Shown: piece after piece, positions 26,801-34,790 of the stretch
Numbering within the stretch: position 1 is the stretch's first letter
How the letters are laid out: every line of letters begins with the position of its first letter
From: CAIOZA01 sp964464375
Lineage (GTDB): Bacteria > Bacteroidota > Ignavibacteria > Kapaibacteriales > UBA2268
DNA: 64,000 bases
Direction: 5' to 3'
NCBI GenBank assembly: GCA_964464375.1
Contig: CAYXFU010000001.1
Span: 1-64,000 of the forward strand
The notes under the pieces: model-generated
Database searches by the model: none
What the model saw: the letters and a program-made list of their open reading frames with translations, nothing else
Told to the model about the DNA's origin: nothing
Translations under genes and position numbers: made by a program

Positions 26801-27860
26801 TATCGGCAGTACCTCCAATCTTCATCATATACTGACCAATTTGTATAGGCTTAGTTGATGTCCAGACTGCATTTTCTTTTAAATAGTCAATATTAAGAAA
26901 TGAACCACTATCCTTCATAAAATAGCTGTGATAGTTTGTAGCAGTTTTATATGAAAGATAAGTATTTGCATAATAACTTGTAACTCTAATCAAATCACCA
27001 TGGGTTGTTTGAGCTGGCTCGAAAGGAATAGTGATAAATTTTCTACCCCAGGAACTTACAGGTTGAAGCATTTCAATTAAGTGATTTTTGGTAGTCCATT
27101 CTGAATTTAAAAACTGAGGAATAGCTGTTCTAATGTGACCGGAAAAAAATCCTACTGGTTTACTACTCTTGACAACAGTGCCAGTAAGATCACCAGTTCC
27201 ACGCTGAGTTGGTGCACTTTTGACAAGATAACATTCATTTTTATTTAGAAGGACAGAATACTCATTATAAACTTGCTTGGCATTCCAAGTCAACGCTTTT
27301 GGTTTAAATTTAATGATTGTATTATCTTCAGATGCAATGACCATAAACTCAGATGATCTAGGTTTTATCCGATATTCATTACTAAGTGAATCTGTTCTGT
27401 CATCCCAATCATACCTGTCGTTGGGATAAGAGAGAACAACATATTCTGTACCCCATGAGGAAACCGGAAGAGCCAAATAGCTATCGGATGTAGTTCTCCG
27501 GGAGCTAAATCCAGAGACAGTGATAGGGAGATCTGAAATTATTTCAATGGCTTGTGCTAATGGAACCTCTGAATACTTCATTTGAAGTGAAGGATCAACA
27601 TCTAAAACCAAGACAGAATCTGGCTCTAATATAAAATATTGAGGTTGATAATAGGACATGAATATACTAACTGCGGTTAACACTTTTGAAGTAATGTAGA
27701 GCTTCTGTGTCAATGTATTATCAGGATAATCCAATAATTCATTTTGCATAAAACCAACAAGAAATCTTGTACCTTCGTAAGCAGATGCACCTGGTTCGGA
27801 GTGTGCAGTTATAAAGATTATGGTAATAGAGAGAAGAGTAAGTAAGATTTTTCTCATCAT
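23844..27860 (-). CDS. Giant IgGFc-binding-like / choice-of-anchor D protein with T9SS domain
   Basis: 1338 residues. Signal peptide 1-21. The N-terminal half (about 30-480) has the same plan as the 1462-residue protein at 16811-21199: GTRFLVGFMQNE, VSSWGTEYVVLSYP, ASEDNTIIKFKPKA, GHIRTAIPQF and SSWGRKFITIPFE. From about 575 to 1010 come repeated ASH-type Ig modules, each marked by a FDFG / VDFG motif (GLFDFGGVHSHDTVCRDFNI, GFDFGLVRIGDTVCSTVYI, VDFGKIHINDQKDTS). The end is a T9SS type-A domain with LKPNPADSYVQLDL and LIFIIKK. Cysteines recur in the ASH modules. It lies between the OstA-like gene (27-base gap) and a barrel gene (13-base gap). A surface structural or adhesive role is likely. 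Confidence 0.82.
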   Translation of the reverse strand: MMRKILLTLLSITIIFITAHSEPGASAYEGTRFLVGFMQNELLDYPDNTLTQKLYITSKVLTAVSIFMSYYQPQYFILEPDSVLVLDVDPSLQMKYSEVPLAQAIEIISDLPITVSGFSSRRTTSDSYLALPVSSWGTEYVVLSYPNDRYDWDDRTDSLSNEYRIKPRSSEFMVIASEDNTIIKFKPKALTWNAKQVYNEYSVLLNKNECYLVKSAPTQRGTGDLTGTVVKSSKPVGFFSGHIRTAIPQFLNSEWTTKNHLIEMLQPVSSWGRKFITIPFEPAQTTHGDLIRVTSYYANTYLSYKTATNYHSYFMKDSGSFLNIDYLKENAVWTSTKPIQIGQYMMKIGGTADSYNYDPALVTIPPVEQFVNRAVFYVPAKKVYPIDYILQFDSNFVLVIAEDSTINNLTLDGKLLYIDSPDIKIQFISGTNYHWIKAYVKPGTHQLLCQNGKFNAILYGIGEADAYAQLVGSLLANPFTNDSIPPDISLKFECGKLDGYAFEPVLGKNFGIEYIQVIEDSTYNFKWNISPKFDTTTFITIHAEPQDVSRDGKIVLEIRDKNGNGGRYRYFFNKLQLSAPGLFDFGGVHSHDTVCRDFNIINYGKDTLLVNDSYLLKKDLRIRYVLNKILPYKLLPKDTVSGRICFDPRGDSLPVDNQLVFVYGCNLDSRIVLKASIKKYEIDAEGFDFGLVRIGDTVCSTVYITNPGLNDVIIVGLSPIDGKMFNFDTVGVFPRTLKPGDTLFIKVCFSPDDTLNYSLSPVCLNNENIPLSLKVSGSGGKPNINTFSIDWGKRRIGTTNDTSIVIFNDGNYKAQVFFSEESGDSNVIITKDIESLNLNLNPGDSIRLNLSFNPSKKQIFNVIGTLKTDWKLHSPLEFSLSGEGIIPEITTLDVDFGKIHINDQKDTSTSILNSHGNEILSVDKIIPISGDISSFNIDLTKYQNIQIPIDSALISSISFNPQKVGYHEATLEVTHDANPNYLRSASLIKLSGWGLPEDIIKFNQSLTGTNFMNSCNTDTLDYLISNSGNIDLNITSMLLNTQNINAKWVNTFSYPVLLKSMDNYKNRIALVSGNEGPASITVNTVLNDTIIDNVSHTLDVAKSKIQIGSIPGFKASPGDTAILTLRGSFVYKLIKPIQLKLELITSMKNYKSISSTLTLKLTGTNYSKNVICNIKQSIDGIEIIPVESIDIPEDSLKWEVEIPLFVFLNDEKYPEIGLRIFSDDCYSENSSRILTEISEVCVFNIRSIMLSHNSLKAELKPNPADSYVQLDLEIEEDIELEINIFDNSGKKSYLFEKLNLKKGIYSRIFETSPLTNGMYFMNLKTSGLTKNLIFIIKK

Positions 27861-27887
27861 ACACCTCTTTAAGTTCCTGTTAGTTTT

Positions 27888-29186
27888 TTAAAATCGTTTC
27901 TTTTGGATTAATTCCAATTTTTTAGGCTTTTTCTTATCCCATCTGAAAGATTGAAGATAATACTGCTTAGGATCAGCAATAACATTTTCCGGAAACATTT
28001 CGCCTTGAACAGCACCAAGCCAAACAATTCTATTGGCTTCACCAGCTTCAAAATTGATTAACAATGTGTCACATAAATTTCTCTGAACACCTTCCTGCGT
28101 ACTATCTGACTTCAAAAAGTATAAACTCTTTGCATGACCATAACTGACGATAGAATTGATAGAATCGTTCACAAAAGAAATAGTTATCTTATCCCCTACT
28201 ATCTGGCTGATTCGGCTAATTTCGACAGTATCTTCCATTGTGGCCGCCAATGCGTTTACATAAGCATCAAGTCTCTTCAGTTTCATGTCAGGGAGATAAA
28301 TAATAATTGAATCGGCAAACAATTGTGTTTTATCATACCAAACAACCGGTTTACCTAATAACCGAAGATAACCTTCAGTTTTATAGTAAAAAGCTGAATC
28401 TGATTTTGCTGTGATATTATCTCTCACTATCTCAACATTTTTCCTAAAAACATACATTTCATTTGAATCTATTTTCACTGATTCCATAATATCCGATTTG
28501 ATGGACATTGTATCATATTTCATTTCTTTTGTCATCAATAACGAAGTAGAATCAACATAATCTCTGAATGTGCTGTCAATCTGGAAAAGCTTTGGAGAAC
28601 CCTTTGCAAGAGTATATTTGCTGTTTGGAAAATTATCTAAAGTATCACTTTGTAAAATGGTATTAGTATGCTTCCCTTGAATTTGAACATGACCTGCTGC
28701 ATGACTTATTCGGCTTTCCTTCTGATACTCAATTTTATCAGAGAAGATTGTCATTGAATCATCTTCAATTTTAACATTACCGCTAAAATTAGCTACCTTT
28801 CTCGCAGTCGAATATATACCTGTACTCGCGGTAAGAACAACTTTTTTATCAGTAATTCTTACGCCGTCATTAGACTCTGCAAGTTTCAGATTGCCATTAT
28901 AAGTACCTTTAATTGTAGTCATAATCAAGTCTTTCTGTGTAATGACAACATTACCAAAGAGATCAACTCTGTTTTCGTCCAGATACTGCAAAGTCCTGTC
29001 ACATTTAACTTTAACATCACCCTGTTCCATCCTCACATTTCCAGCGACTTCACGAATTACACCACGTGTCTCCACCAAGCTATCAGCCCACTTCAATTCA
29101 ATAGGTTTACCATTCTTTTCCTGAGAAACGGATGATAATTTCAATAAAAGAAAAAATACTATTACCAAAAAATACTTCAAATTCAT
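27888..29186 (-). CDS. OstA/LptA-like lipopolysaccharide-transport protein
   Basis: 432 residues. Signal peptide 1-21 (KYFLVIVFFLLLKLSSVS). The body consists of short, regularly repeated beta strands of the OstA_N/LptA jelly-roll type: VIREVAGNVRMEQGDVKVKCDR, RVDLFGNVVITQKD, NFSGNVKIEDDSMTIFSDKIEY and HAAGHVQIQG. LptA-like proteins bridge the periplasm and carry lipopolysaccharide to LptD. At twice the length of E. coli LptA this is the Bacteroidota OstA-like form, possibly combining several LptA-type units. First gene of the unit that includes the T9SS protein and the barrel protein. Confidence 0.8.
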   Translation of the reverse strand: MNLKYFLVIVFFLLLKLSSVSQEKNGKPIELKWADSLVETRGVIREVAGNVRMEQGDVKVKCDRTLQYLDENRVDLFGNVVITQKDLIMTTIKGTYNGNLKLAESNDGVRITDKKVVLTASTGIYSTARKVANFSGNVKIEDDSMTIFSDKIEYQKESRISHAAGHVQIQGKHTNTILQSDTLDNFPNSKYTLAKGSPKLFQIDSTFRDYVDSTSLLMTKEMKYDTMSIKSDIMESVKIDSNEMYVFRKNVEIVRDNITAKSDSAFYYKTEGYLRLLGKPVVWYDKTQLFADSIIIYLPDMKLKRLDAYVNALAATMEDTVEISRISQIVGDKITISFVNDSINSIVSYGHAKSLYFLKSDSTQEGVQRNLCDTLLINFEAGEANRIVWLGAVQGEMFPENVIADPKQYYLQSFRWDKKKPKKLELIQKKRF

Positions 29187-29325
29187 TCAAATTGTACTTT
29201 CAAATTCAGAAAAAGCAAAAACATCTTCCAAAATAACTGGGATAATAATCTATGTATTAACAAGTTATTTGATAAAAAGTTACTAAGAATTAAATATAAA
29301 ATCAAAAATACAGAATATATAATAA

Positions 29326-30867
29326 TTATTGTTCAGGTTTTCTAGTAAAACTTGCTAATCTCATACAAATAATATCCTGTAAATTTTGGGCTAAGGATTC
29401 CGGTAAAATGTAATTGTTAATCATAATCGCAAAAGCCAAGTATTCCCCATCCTTAGAGCGAACATAACCACATAGGTTAGAAACATTGTTCATACTACCG
29501 GTTTTAGCAAAAACATTCTTTTCTGCTTTAGAGTGAGTCATTCTTCGCTTTAGAGATCCATCTTTAAAAGGTTGAGCTAAGGAATTGATAAATAATTCTC
29601 TTAAATCGCTGATATAGGTTTGATACAGTAAATCAACAATATACTTTGGTTGAAGTAAATTGTATCGAGATAAACCAGAACCGTCAAATATTTGAAGGTT
29701 TTCAGGAGGTATTCCTAGTTTAGAAACAGTTTCCTTAATTTTTTCAATTCCTTTTGAGAAACTACCTGTTCCAAAAGCCTCTTTACCTATAGTTTTCAGA
29801 AGACACTCTGCTGCAAGGTTATGACTCTTTTGATTAATTATCTCTACAATTTTCATTAAAGGAGGCGAGACAATCTGAAATATTGGCTGAAGCTCTTTAT
29901 AATCAATTTCGTATTCTATCTCCTCATCATCAAGCATAGCACCACGAAATTTAATATCTCTGGCTTCTATGGCTTGCTTAATGAGGCTAAGGAAGAATTT
30001 AGTAGGATTCGATATACTTAAACTTATAGGATATTCAATAATATTTGTTGAATCTGACTGAATATCACCATACAATTCAAATATATCATATTTACTGTTC
30101 TTAACCGGAATTACTCCCGAATTAATATTTGTTCCAATAGTTTTTACAAAATTTTCCACTGAAATAAAAGAATTATCAGGTACAATTCTAATAGCAGCTT
30201 TATCACCTATTTCTTTAGAAGGCTTTAGATAAATATCAACTTTATTATCAAAAATTGATAATGCACTTATAGGCGCAGAAAATGGGTAGATCAGATCTTC
30301 GTTGGACCATCCCGGAGCATAATAATTATTATCGAAATAGCTAGCATCTCCGATAATATTGCCTTTGAGGGTTTTAATGCCAAGGTATTCCAATTTATCA
30401 ACTAGTTTTTCAATGAAATCCAATGGATTCTCATAAAAATTTAGTGAGATTGATGGATCTCCTGAGCCTCTAACTATAAGATCTCCTTCGTATTCACCAT
30501 TCTTCGATAAAACTCCATCCAAATAAAAATTTGTAGTGTAAGTAAAGTTTGGTCCTAGAACTTCCAAAGCTGTATATGTAGTGAAAAGTTTAAGAATTGA
30601 AGCAGGTATATTGTTCTTGGAGGCATTCTTACGAAAGATAAAGTCACCAGTTTCACAGGATCTGATTTCAACACCAACTAAGGCATTCGCAAAATCAGGA
30701 TTGTCAAGTATCCCTTCTAAGTCAGCTTGCAGTTCCTTGATGGGATTCAGAACAGAAAATACCTTCTGAACTTGTTTTAATGAGTCAGCCGGAAAAGAAT
30801 AACTAAGAAATCCTGGACAAAAAGCCAGAATAAGTATAGATAATATTTTTTGAAATTGCTGGTTCAC
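29326..30867 (-). CDS. dacB: D-alanyl-D-alanine carboxypeptidase/endopeptidase (PBP4, DacB)
   Basis: Periplasmic S13-family penicillin-binding protein that trims peptidoglycan stem peptides and cuts cross-links. The 513 residues have an N-terminal signal (about 1-24). The active-site SxxK is SILK with Ser90 and Lys93; the second motif is SHN (in QKSHNLAAECLL); the third is KTG at 455-457. The insertion between the first two motifs is typical of class C PBP4. It is followed by a barrel-protein gene located 7 bases upstream in transcription order, so both are probably expressed together. Confidence 0.93.
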   Translation of the reverse strand: MNQQFQKILSILILAFCPGFLSYSFPADSLKQVQKVFSVLNPIKELQADLEGILDNPDFANALVGVEIRSCETGDFIFRKNASKNNIPASILKLFTTYTALEVLGPNFTYTTNFYLDGVLSKNGEYEGDLIVRGSGDPSISLNFYENPLDFIEKLVDKLEYLGIKTLKGNIIGDASYFDNNYYAPGWSNEDLIYPFSAPISALSIFDNKVDIYLKPSKEIGDKAAIRIVPDNSFISVENFVKTIGTNINSGVIPVKNSKYDIFELYGDIQSDSTNIIEYPISLSISNPTKFFLSLIKQAIEARDIKFRGAMLDDEEIEYEIDYKELQPIFQIVSPPLMKIVEIINQKSHNLAAECLLKTIGKEAFGTGSFSKGIEKIKETVSKLGIPPENLQIFDGSGLSRYNLLQPKYIVDLLYQTYISDLRELFINSLAQPFKDGSLKRRMTHSKAEKNVFAKTGSMNNVSNLCGYVRSKDGEYLAFAIMINNYILPESLAQNLQDIICMRLASFTRKPEQ

Positions 30868-30874
30868 ATTTTAA

Positions 30875-31552
30875 TCAGATTTTCTTTCTAAGAAGTTTAG
30901 TATTGAAAATATAGCTGATTCCAATTTTCAAAGCCGCAGGTTGAATATTAAATGAAGAATATGTTGAACTAAAATTCACCTTGTTGACAAAAACTTCACT
31001 CAAAGCATATTCACCCTGAATATAAAGATTAACTCTTCCGAAATTATCTTTGTAAACAGGAATTAATCCTCCAAAATGCACATCGATATAGGTATTCATA
31101 TTGATAGAATTATAGTTTAAATAATATGGGTTTTGACTATTTCCTTCTGCTGAAAGAGGAAAACCAAAGTTAAATCCAAGAAGGAATCCAGATAAATGGA
31201 AGTTGGGTGAAATTGAGAAATAGGATAATTTATCCGTCCAATAATTTGTTGATTCTTGTCCAGTAATTCTAAATTTATATGAATAAGCCAGATAAGCAAA
31301 ATCGAGAGTTGCCCCTATGTTCGTCTCTCCACCGAATGGCACATAAACCTGTAAACCTATATCAGGCATGCCATTAATTGACATTCCGTTTTTAATCCCA
31401 TTTGGTGAATCCTGAGTATTTACCGCTGCTTTACCCGCCACAAACATACCAAATCCAAAGGGATAAATGTCCTTTGATGGGATGTATTCTTGAGCAAACA
31501 TAGGATTGAATGTTATAATAATTCCTAAAGTAAGCAGAATTAATTTTTTCAT
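30875..31552 (-). CDS. Outer-membrane beta-barrel protein candidate
   Basis: 225 residues, with signal peptide MKKLILLTLGIIITFNPMFA. The mature protein has glycine- and aromatic-rich alternating strands (GFGMFVAGKAAV, IGLQVYVPFGG, ATLDFAYLAYSYKFRI, FLLGFNFGFPL, VNLYIQGEYALSEV, ALKIGISYIFN), consistent with an 8-strand outer-membrane barrel. No named family is recognised. It precedes dacB by 7 bases on the same strand. No catalytic motif is visible. Confidence 0.7.
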   Translation of the reverse strand: MKKLILLTLGIIITFNPMFAQEYIPSKDIYPFGFGMFVAGKAAVNTQDSPNGIKNGMSINGMPDIGLQVYVPFGGETNIGATLDFAYLAYSYKFRITGQESTNYWTDKLSYFSISPNFHLSGFLLGFNFGFPLSAEGNSQNPYYLNYNSINMNTYIDVHFGGLIPVYKDNFGRVNLYIQGEYALSEVFVNKVNFSSTYSSFNIQPAALKIGISYIFNTKLLRKKI

Positions 31553-31708
31553 AATAACTCCAAAAAAATATAAATAAAATTTTGATAATGCGAAATTTAC
31601 AGCAATTCAAAGAAAATTGAAAATTATATTAATTAATTGACTAAAATTATTAATTTTTCGTCTAAACAACTCTACTTTTTGTCAAAAAATGATTTAATAG
31701 GGTTCAAT

Positions 31709-33571
31709 ATGAGTACAGAAGCTAATTCTAATTTGCAACAATTCGAATTCAAAGCTGAAATGAAGCAATTGTTGAATTTAATAGTTCATTCTTTATATAC
31801 TCACCCTGAGGTGTTTATTAGGGAATTAATTTCTAATGCTTCTGATGCTTTGAATAAATTTAGATTTGTTCGTTTGACGGAACAAAGCATACTCAATCCG
31901 GAGAAGGAATTAAATATTTCCATCATACTTGATTCCGAGAAAAATACTTTTACGATTGAAGATTCTGGATTAGGAATGACACTGGAAGAATTAGTCAACC
32001 AATTAGGCACTGTTGCAAGTTCGGGTACTTTAGAATTTTTAGAAAACTTAAAAAAACAGAATAGTTCAATTGACGGGAATATGATCGGTCAGTTCGGTGT
32101 TGGGTTTTATTCGGTTTATATGGTAACAAATGAAATCACGGTGGAAACCCGCTCTTATAAATCAGATTCAAAAGGTTACAGATGGGTCTCAAAAGGTGAA
32201 GATAGTTATACAATTGAAGAAATTGAAAAAGAAACACGTGGGACAAAGATAACCTTCACTCTTATGGATGAACATAAATCATATGCTAATGACTTAACTG
32301 TTAAATCAATTTTAAAAAAATATTCGAATTTTGTAGAGTACGATATTTTCCTAAATGAAGAGAAAGTCAATACTATTCAAGCTCTATGGCATAAGAAAAA
32401 AGAAGATATTAATGAAGAAGATTTGGATGAATTTTATAAGTTTATCACAAATGATTTTGAAAAACCGCTTGGCTATTTACAACTTAACCTAGAAGGTAAT
32501 ATTAATTTCAAGGCACTCCTATTTATACCACAGACAGCTCCTCCAATGTTTTTGAGAGATGCAACAGATAAGTCTTTACATTTATACTGCAACAAAATAT
32601 TTATTAGTGATTCAATAACTGATCTTCTTCCTGAGTATTTACGTTTTGTTCGTGGCGTAGTTGATACTGAAGATTTGCCTTTAAATGTATCAAGAGAAGT
32701 TATCCAATCAACCCCACAAACAACAAAAATTAGAAATGTTATAACTTCGAGAGTATTGCAATTTTTAGAAGATTGGCTAAACAATGATAAAGAGAAATAT
32801 GACAAATTCTTTAATCAGTTTGGAAGTTTATTGAAGACAGGTGTAACATCAGATTATCAAAACAGAGATAAAATAATTGATTTATATAAGTTCCAGAGTT
32901 CTAAAACAACGAATGATGAGCTAACAACTTTCAAAGAATATGTCACAAGGATGAAACCAGAACAGAATGAGATTTATTATGTGGCAGGAGATGTCAGAGA
33001 GAATATCGAGAAAAATCCTAACTTTGAATATTTCAAAAAAAATAATATCGAAGTAATTTACTTAACAGATCCTGTCGATATGTTTTCGTTTCCATATATT
33101 TATGAATACGACAAAAAGCAAATAAAATCAATTGACAAAAGCGATATAAAGTTCGAGGATGAAACAGAATCAGATGATAAACTGGCTGAAAATGATTCTG
33201 CAACAATAATCGAAAAATTTAAATCTGTTCTTGGAGACAGGGTAGAAGATGTAAAGATATCTAACAGACTCGTAGATTCACCGGCTTCACTGGTAGTTGG
33301 AAGTCAGGGATTAGATCCGCAAATGGAAAAGATGATGCAGATGATGGATAAAGATTATAAAGGTGGGAAAAGAATTTTAGAAATAAATGCTTCTCATCCA
33401 TTGATCAAAAATCTCGCTAAAATAAATTCTACGGATTCAAATAATCAGATTTTGAATGATTCAATTGTGCAGATATTTGAAGGAACTTCGCTTATAGAAG
33501 GTTATCTGAAATCTCCGATTGATTTTTATAACAGAATGGTTGGATTTATGGTAAAAGCAACCAAAGAGTAA
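31709..33571 (+). CDS. htpG: Chaperone HtpG (Hsp90)
   Basis: Bacterial Hsp90, an ATP-driven cytosolic chaperone. From the ATG at 31709 it has 620 residues, a normal length; the frame stays open to 31637, but the extra 24 residues do not belong to the family, and an AGGG site precedes 31709. The GHKL ATPase domain shows FIRELISNASDALNK, IEDSGLGMT, GTVASSGT and GQFGVGFYSVYMV. The middle domain has LPLNVSRE. The C-terminal domain ends with helices KNLAKINS...NRMVGFMVKA used for dimerisation. No CIRCE or sigma-32-like promoter was recognised upstream. Confidence 0.97.
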   Translation: MSTEANSNLQQFEFKAEMKQLLNLIVHSLYTHPEVFIRELISNASDALNKFRFVRLTEQSILNPEKELNISIILDSEKNTFTIEDSGLGMTLEELVNQLGTVASSGTLEFLENLKKQNSSIDGNMIGQFGVGFYSVYMVTNEITVETRSYKSDSKGYRWVSKGEDSYTIEEIEKETRGTKITFTLMDEHKSYANDLTVKSILKKYSNFVEYDIFLNEEKVNTIQALWHKKKEDINEEDLDEFYKFITNDFEKPLGYLQLNLEGNINFKALLFIPQTAPPMFLRDATDKSLHLYCNKIFISDSITDLLPEYLRFVRGVVDTEDLPLNVSREVIQSTPQTTKIRNVITSRVLQFLEDWLNNDKEKYDKFFNQFGSLLKTGVTSDYQNRDKIIDLYKFQSSKTTNDELTTFKEYVTRMKPEQNEIYYVAGDVRENIEKNPNFEYFKKNNIEVIYLTDPVDMFSFPYIYEYDKKQIKSIDKSDIKFEDETESDDKLAENDSATIIEKFKSVLGDRVEDVKISNRLVDSPASLVVGSQGLDPQMEKMMQMMDKDYKGGKRILEINASHPLIKNLAKINSTDSNNQILNDSIVQIFEGTSLIEGYLKSPIDFYNRMVGFMVKATKE

Positions 33572-33675
33572 TTTTTTTTCTTAGACAATTATTTCATTCT
33601 TAGTAACGTTATACATAAAATATTGTAATTTAGTAAATTGCGGAATTAATAAACATAAAATGAATAAAAAGGAAC

Positions 33676-34722
33676 ATGATGAAATTATCGGAATTTAAAT
33701 ATAACATTCCAAAGAATGCCATTGCCCGATTTCCTGCTGAACCACGTGATTCTTCAAAATTACTTGTTATCAATAGAGAAACCGGTGACATGCATGACAA
33801 GATATTCTCTGACATAGCAACTATTATGCAAAAGGGTGATTGTCTTGTGATGAACGATACAAAAGTATTCCCTGCCAGACTATTTGGCAAAAAAGAGAAA
33901 ACAAATGCTCAAATTGAGGTTATGCTTTTAAGGGAATTAAAGTCTGATGAAAGAATCTGGGATGTCCTGGTGGAACCAGCAAGAAAAGTAAGAATTGGAA
34001 ATAAGATTTATTTTGATGACAACAAATTTTATTGTGAAGTGATTGACAATACAACATCACGCGGTAGAACAGTTCGTTTCAGTTATGAAGGAAATCTATT
34101 TGATGTGATTGAGAAGATTGGTGAGATGCCAATTCCCGAATATTTAAAGCGTGAACCTACTGATAGAGATAAAGAAACCTATCAGTGTGTGTTTGCAAAT
34201 CCTGATAATTTAGCATCTATTGCTCCTCCTACAGCAGGGCTTCATTTTACTAAGGAAATGCTTAAGAAGCTAGAAACTAAAGGTGTAAGAATGGCTAATG
34301 TTGTCTTGAACATAGGTCAGGGAATTTTTGAAAAAATAGAAGTTGAAGATCTGACCAAACACAGAATGTATTCTGAATATTTCAATATTTCAAGAGAATC
34401 AGCTGAAACAATTAATAAATCTTTGAAGGCAAAGAAAAGAGTAATAGCTGTTGGTGCAAGTGTTGCAAGAGCTTTAGAAGCTTCAGTATTGACATCCGGA
34501 GCTGTTAAACCGAATAAAGGTTGGACAGATAAATTCATTTATCCACCTTATGAATTTAAGATCTGCACAGGATTGATTACTAATCTTCACCCACCTGCAA
34601 CGCCATCATTGCTATTAGCCTCAGCATTTTCCGGCAAGGAAAACATGTTTAAGGCTTATAAAAGAGCAATGAAAAATGAATATAGATTCCTTGCTTATGG
34701 CGATGCAATGTTAATTCTATAA
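33676..34722 (+). CDS. queA: S-adenosylmethionine:tRNA ribosyltransferase-isomerase QueA
   Basis: Transfers the ribosyl part of SAM to preQ1 at position 34 of GUN-anticodon tRNAs, giving epoxyqueuosine. The 348 residues include the N-terminal FKYNIPKNAIARFPAEPRD, the DCLVMNDTKVFPARLFG segment, APPTAGLHFT and the C-terminal FIYPPYEFK...NLHPPATPSLLLASAF, all family signatures. An AAGGA site precedes two consecutive ATG codons (33676 and 33679); either could be used. It lies about 100 bases after htpG and has its own terminator. Confidence 0.96.
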   Translation: MMKLSEFKYNIPKNAIARFPAEPRDSSKLLVINRETGDMHDKIFSDIATIMQKGDCLVMNDTKVFPARLFGKKEKTNAQIEVMLLRELKSDERIWDVLVEPARKVRIGNKIYFDDNKFYCEVIDNTTSRGRTVRFSYEGNLFDVIEKIGEMPIPEYLKREPTDRDKETYQCVFANPDNLASIAPPTAGLHFTKEMLKKLETKGVRMANVVLNIGQGIFEKIEVEDLTKHRMYSEYFNISRESAETINKSLKAKKRVIAVGASVARALEASVLTSGAVKPNKGWTDKFIYPPYEFKICTGLITNLHPPATPSLLLASAFSGKENMFKAYKRAMKNEYRFLAYGDAMLIL

Positions 34723-34754
34723 AATTATAACAATAAAATTGAAATAATATTAAT

Positions 34755-34784
34755 AAAAGCGTCTGAATTTCATCAGACGCTTTT
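34755..34784. terminator. Bidirectional Rho-independent terminator
   Basis: A 12-bp perfect stem AAAAGCGTCTGA/TCAGACGCTTTT with a 6-base loop. A-run and T-run on the two sides allow it to end both queA and the convergent peptidase gene, whose stop is 6 bases further on. Confidence 0.93.
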
Positions 34785-34790
34785 ATTTAA

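Noticed and set aside
31637..31708. Longer htpG start at 31637
   Set aside because: The additional 24 residues are not family-like, and the ATG at 31709 has a better ribosome-binding site and matches the known N-terminus.
32473..32805. A 110-residue frame antisense to htpG
   Set aside because: It lies wholly within a well-conserved gene, shows no domain, and is a shadow of htpG codon usage.
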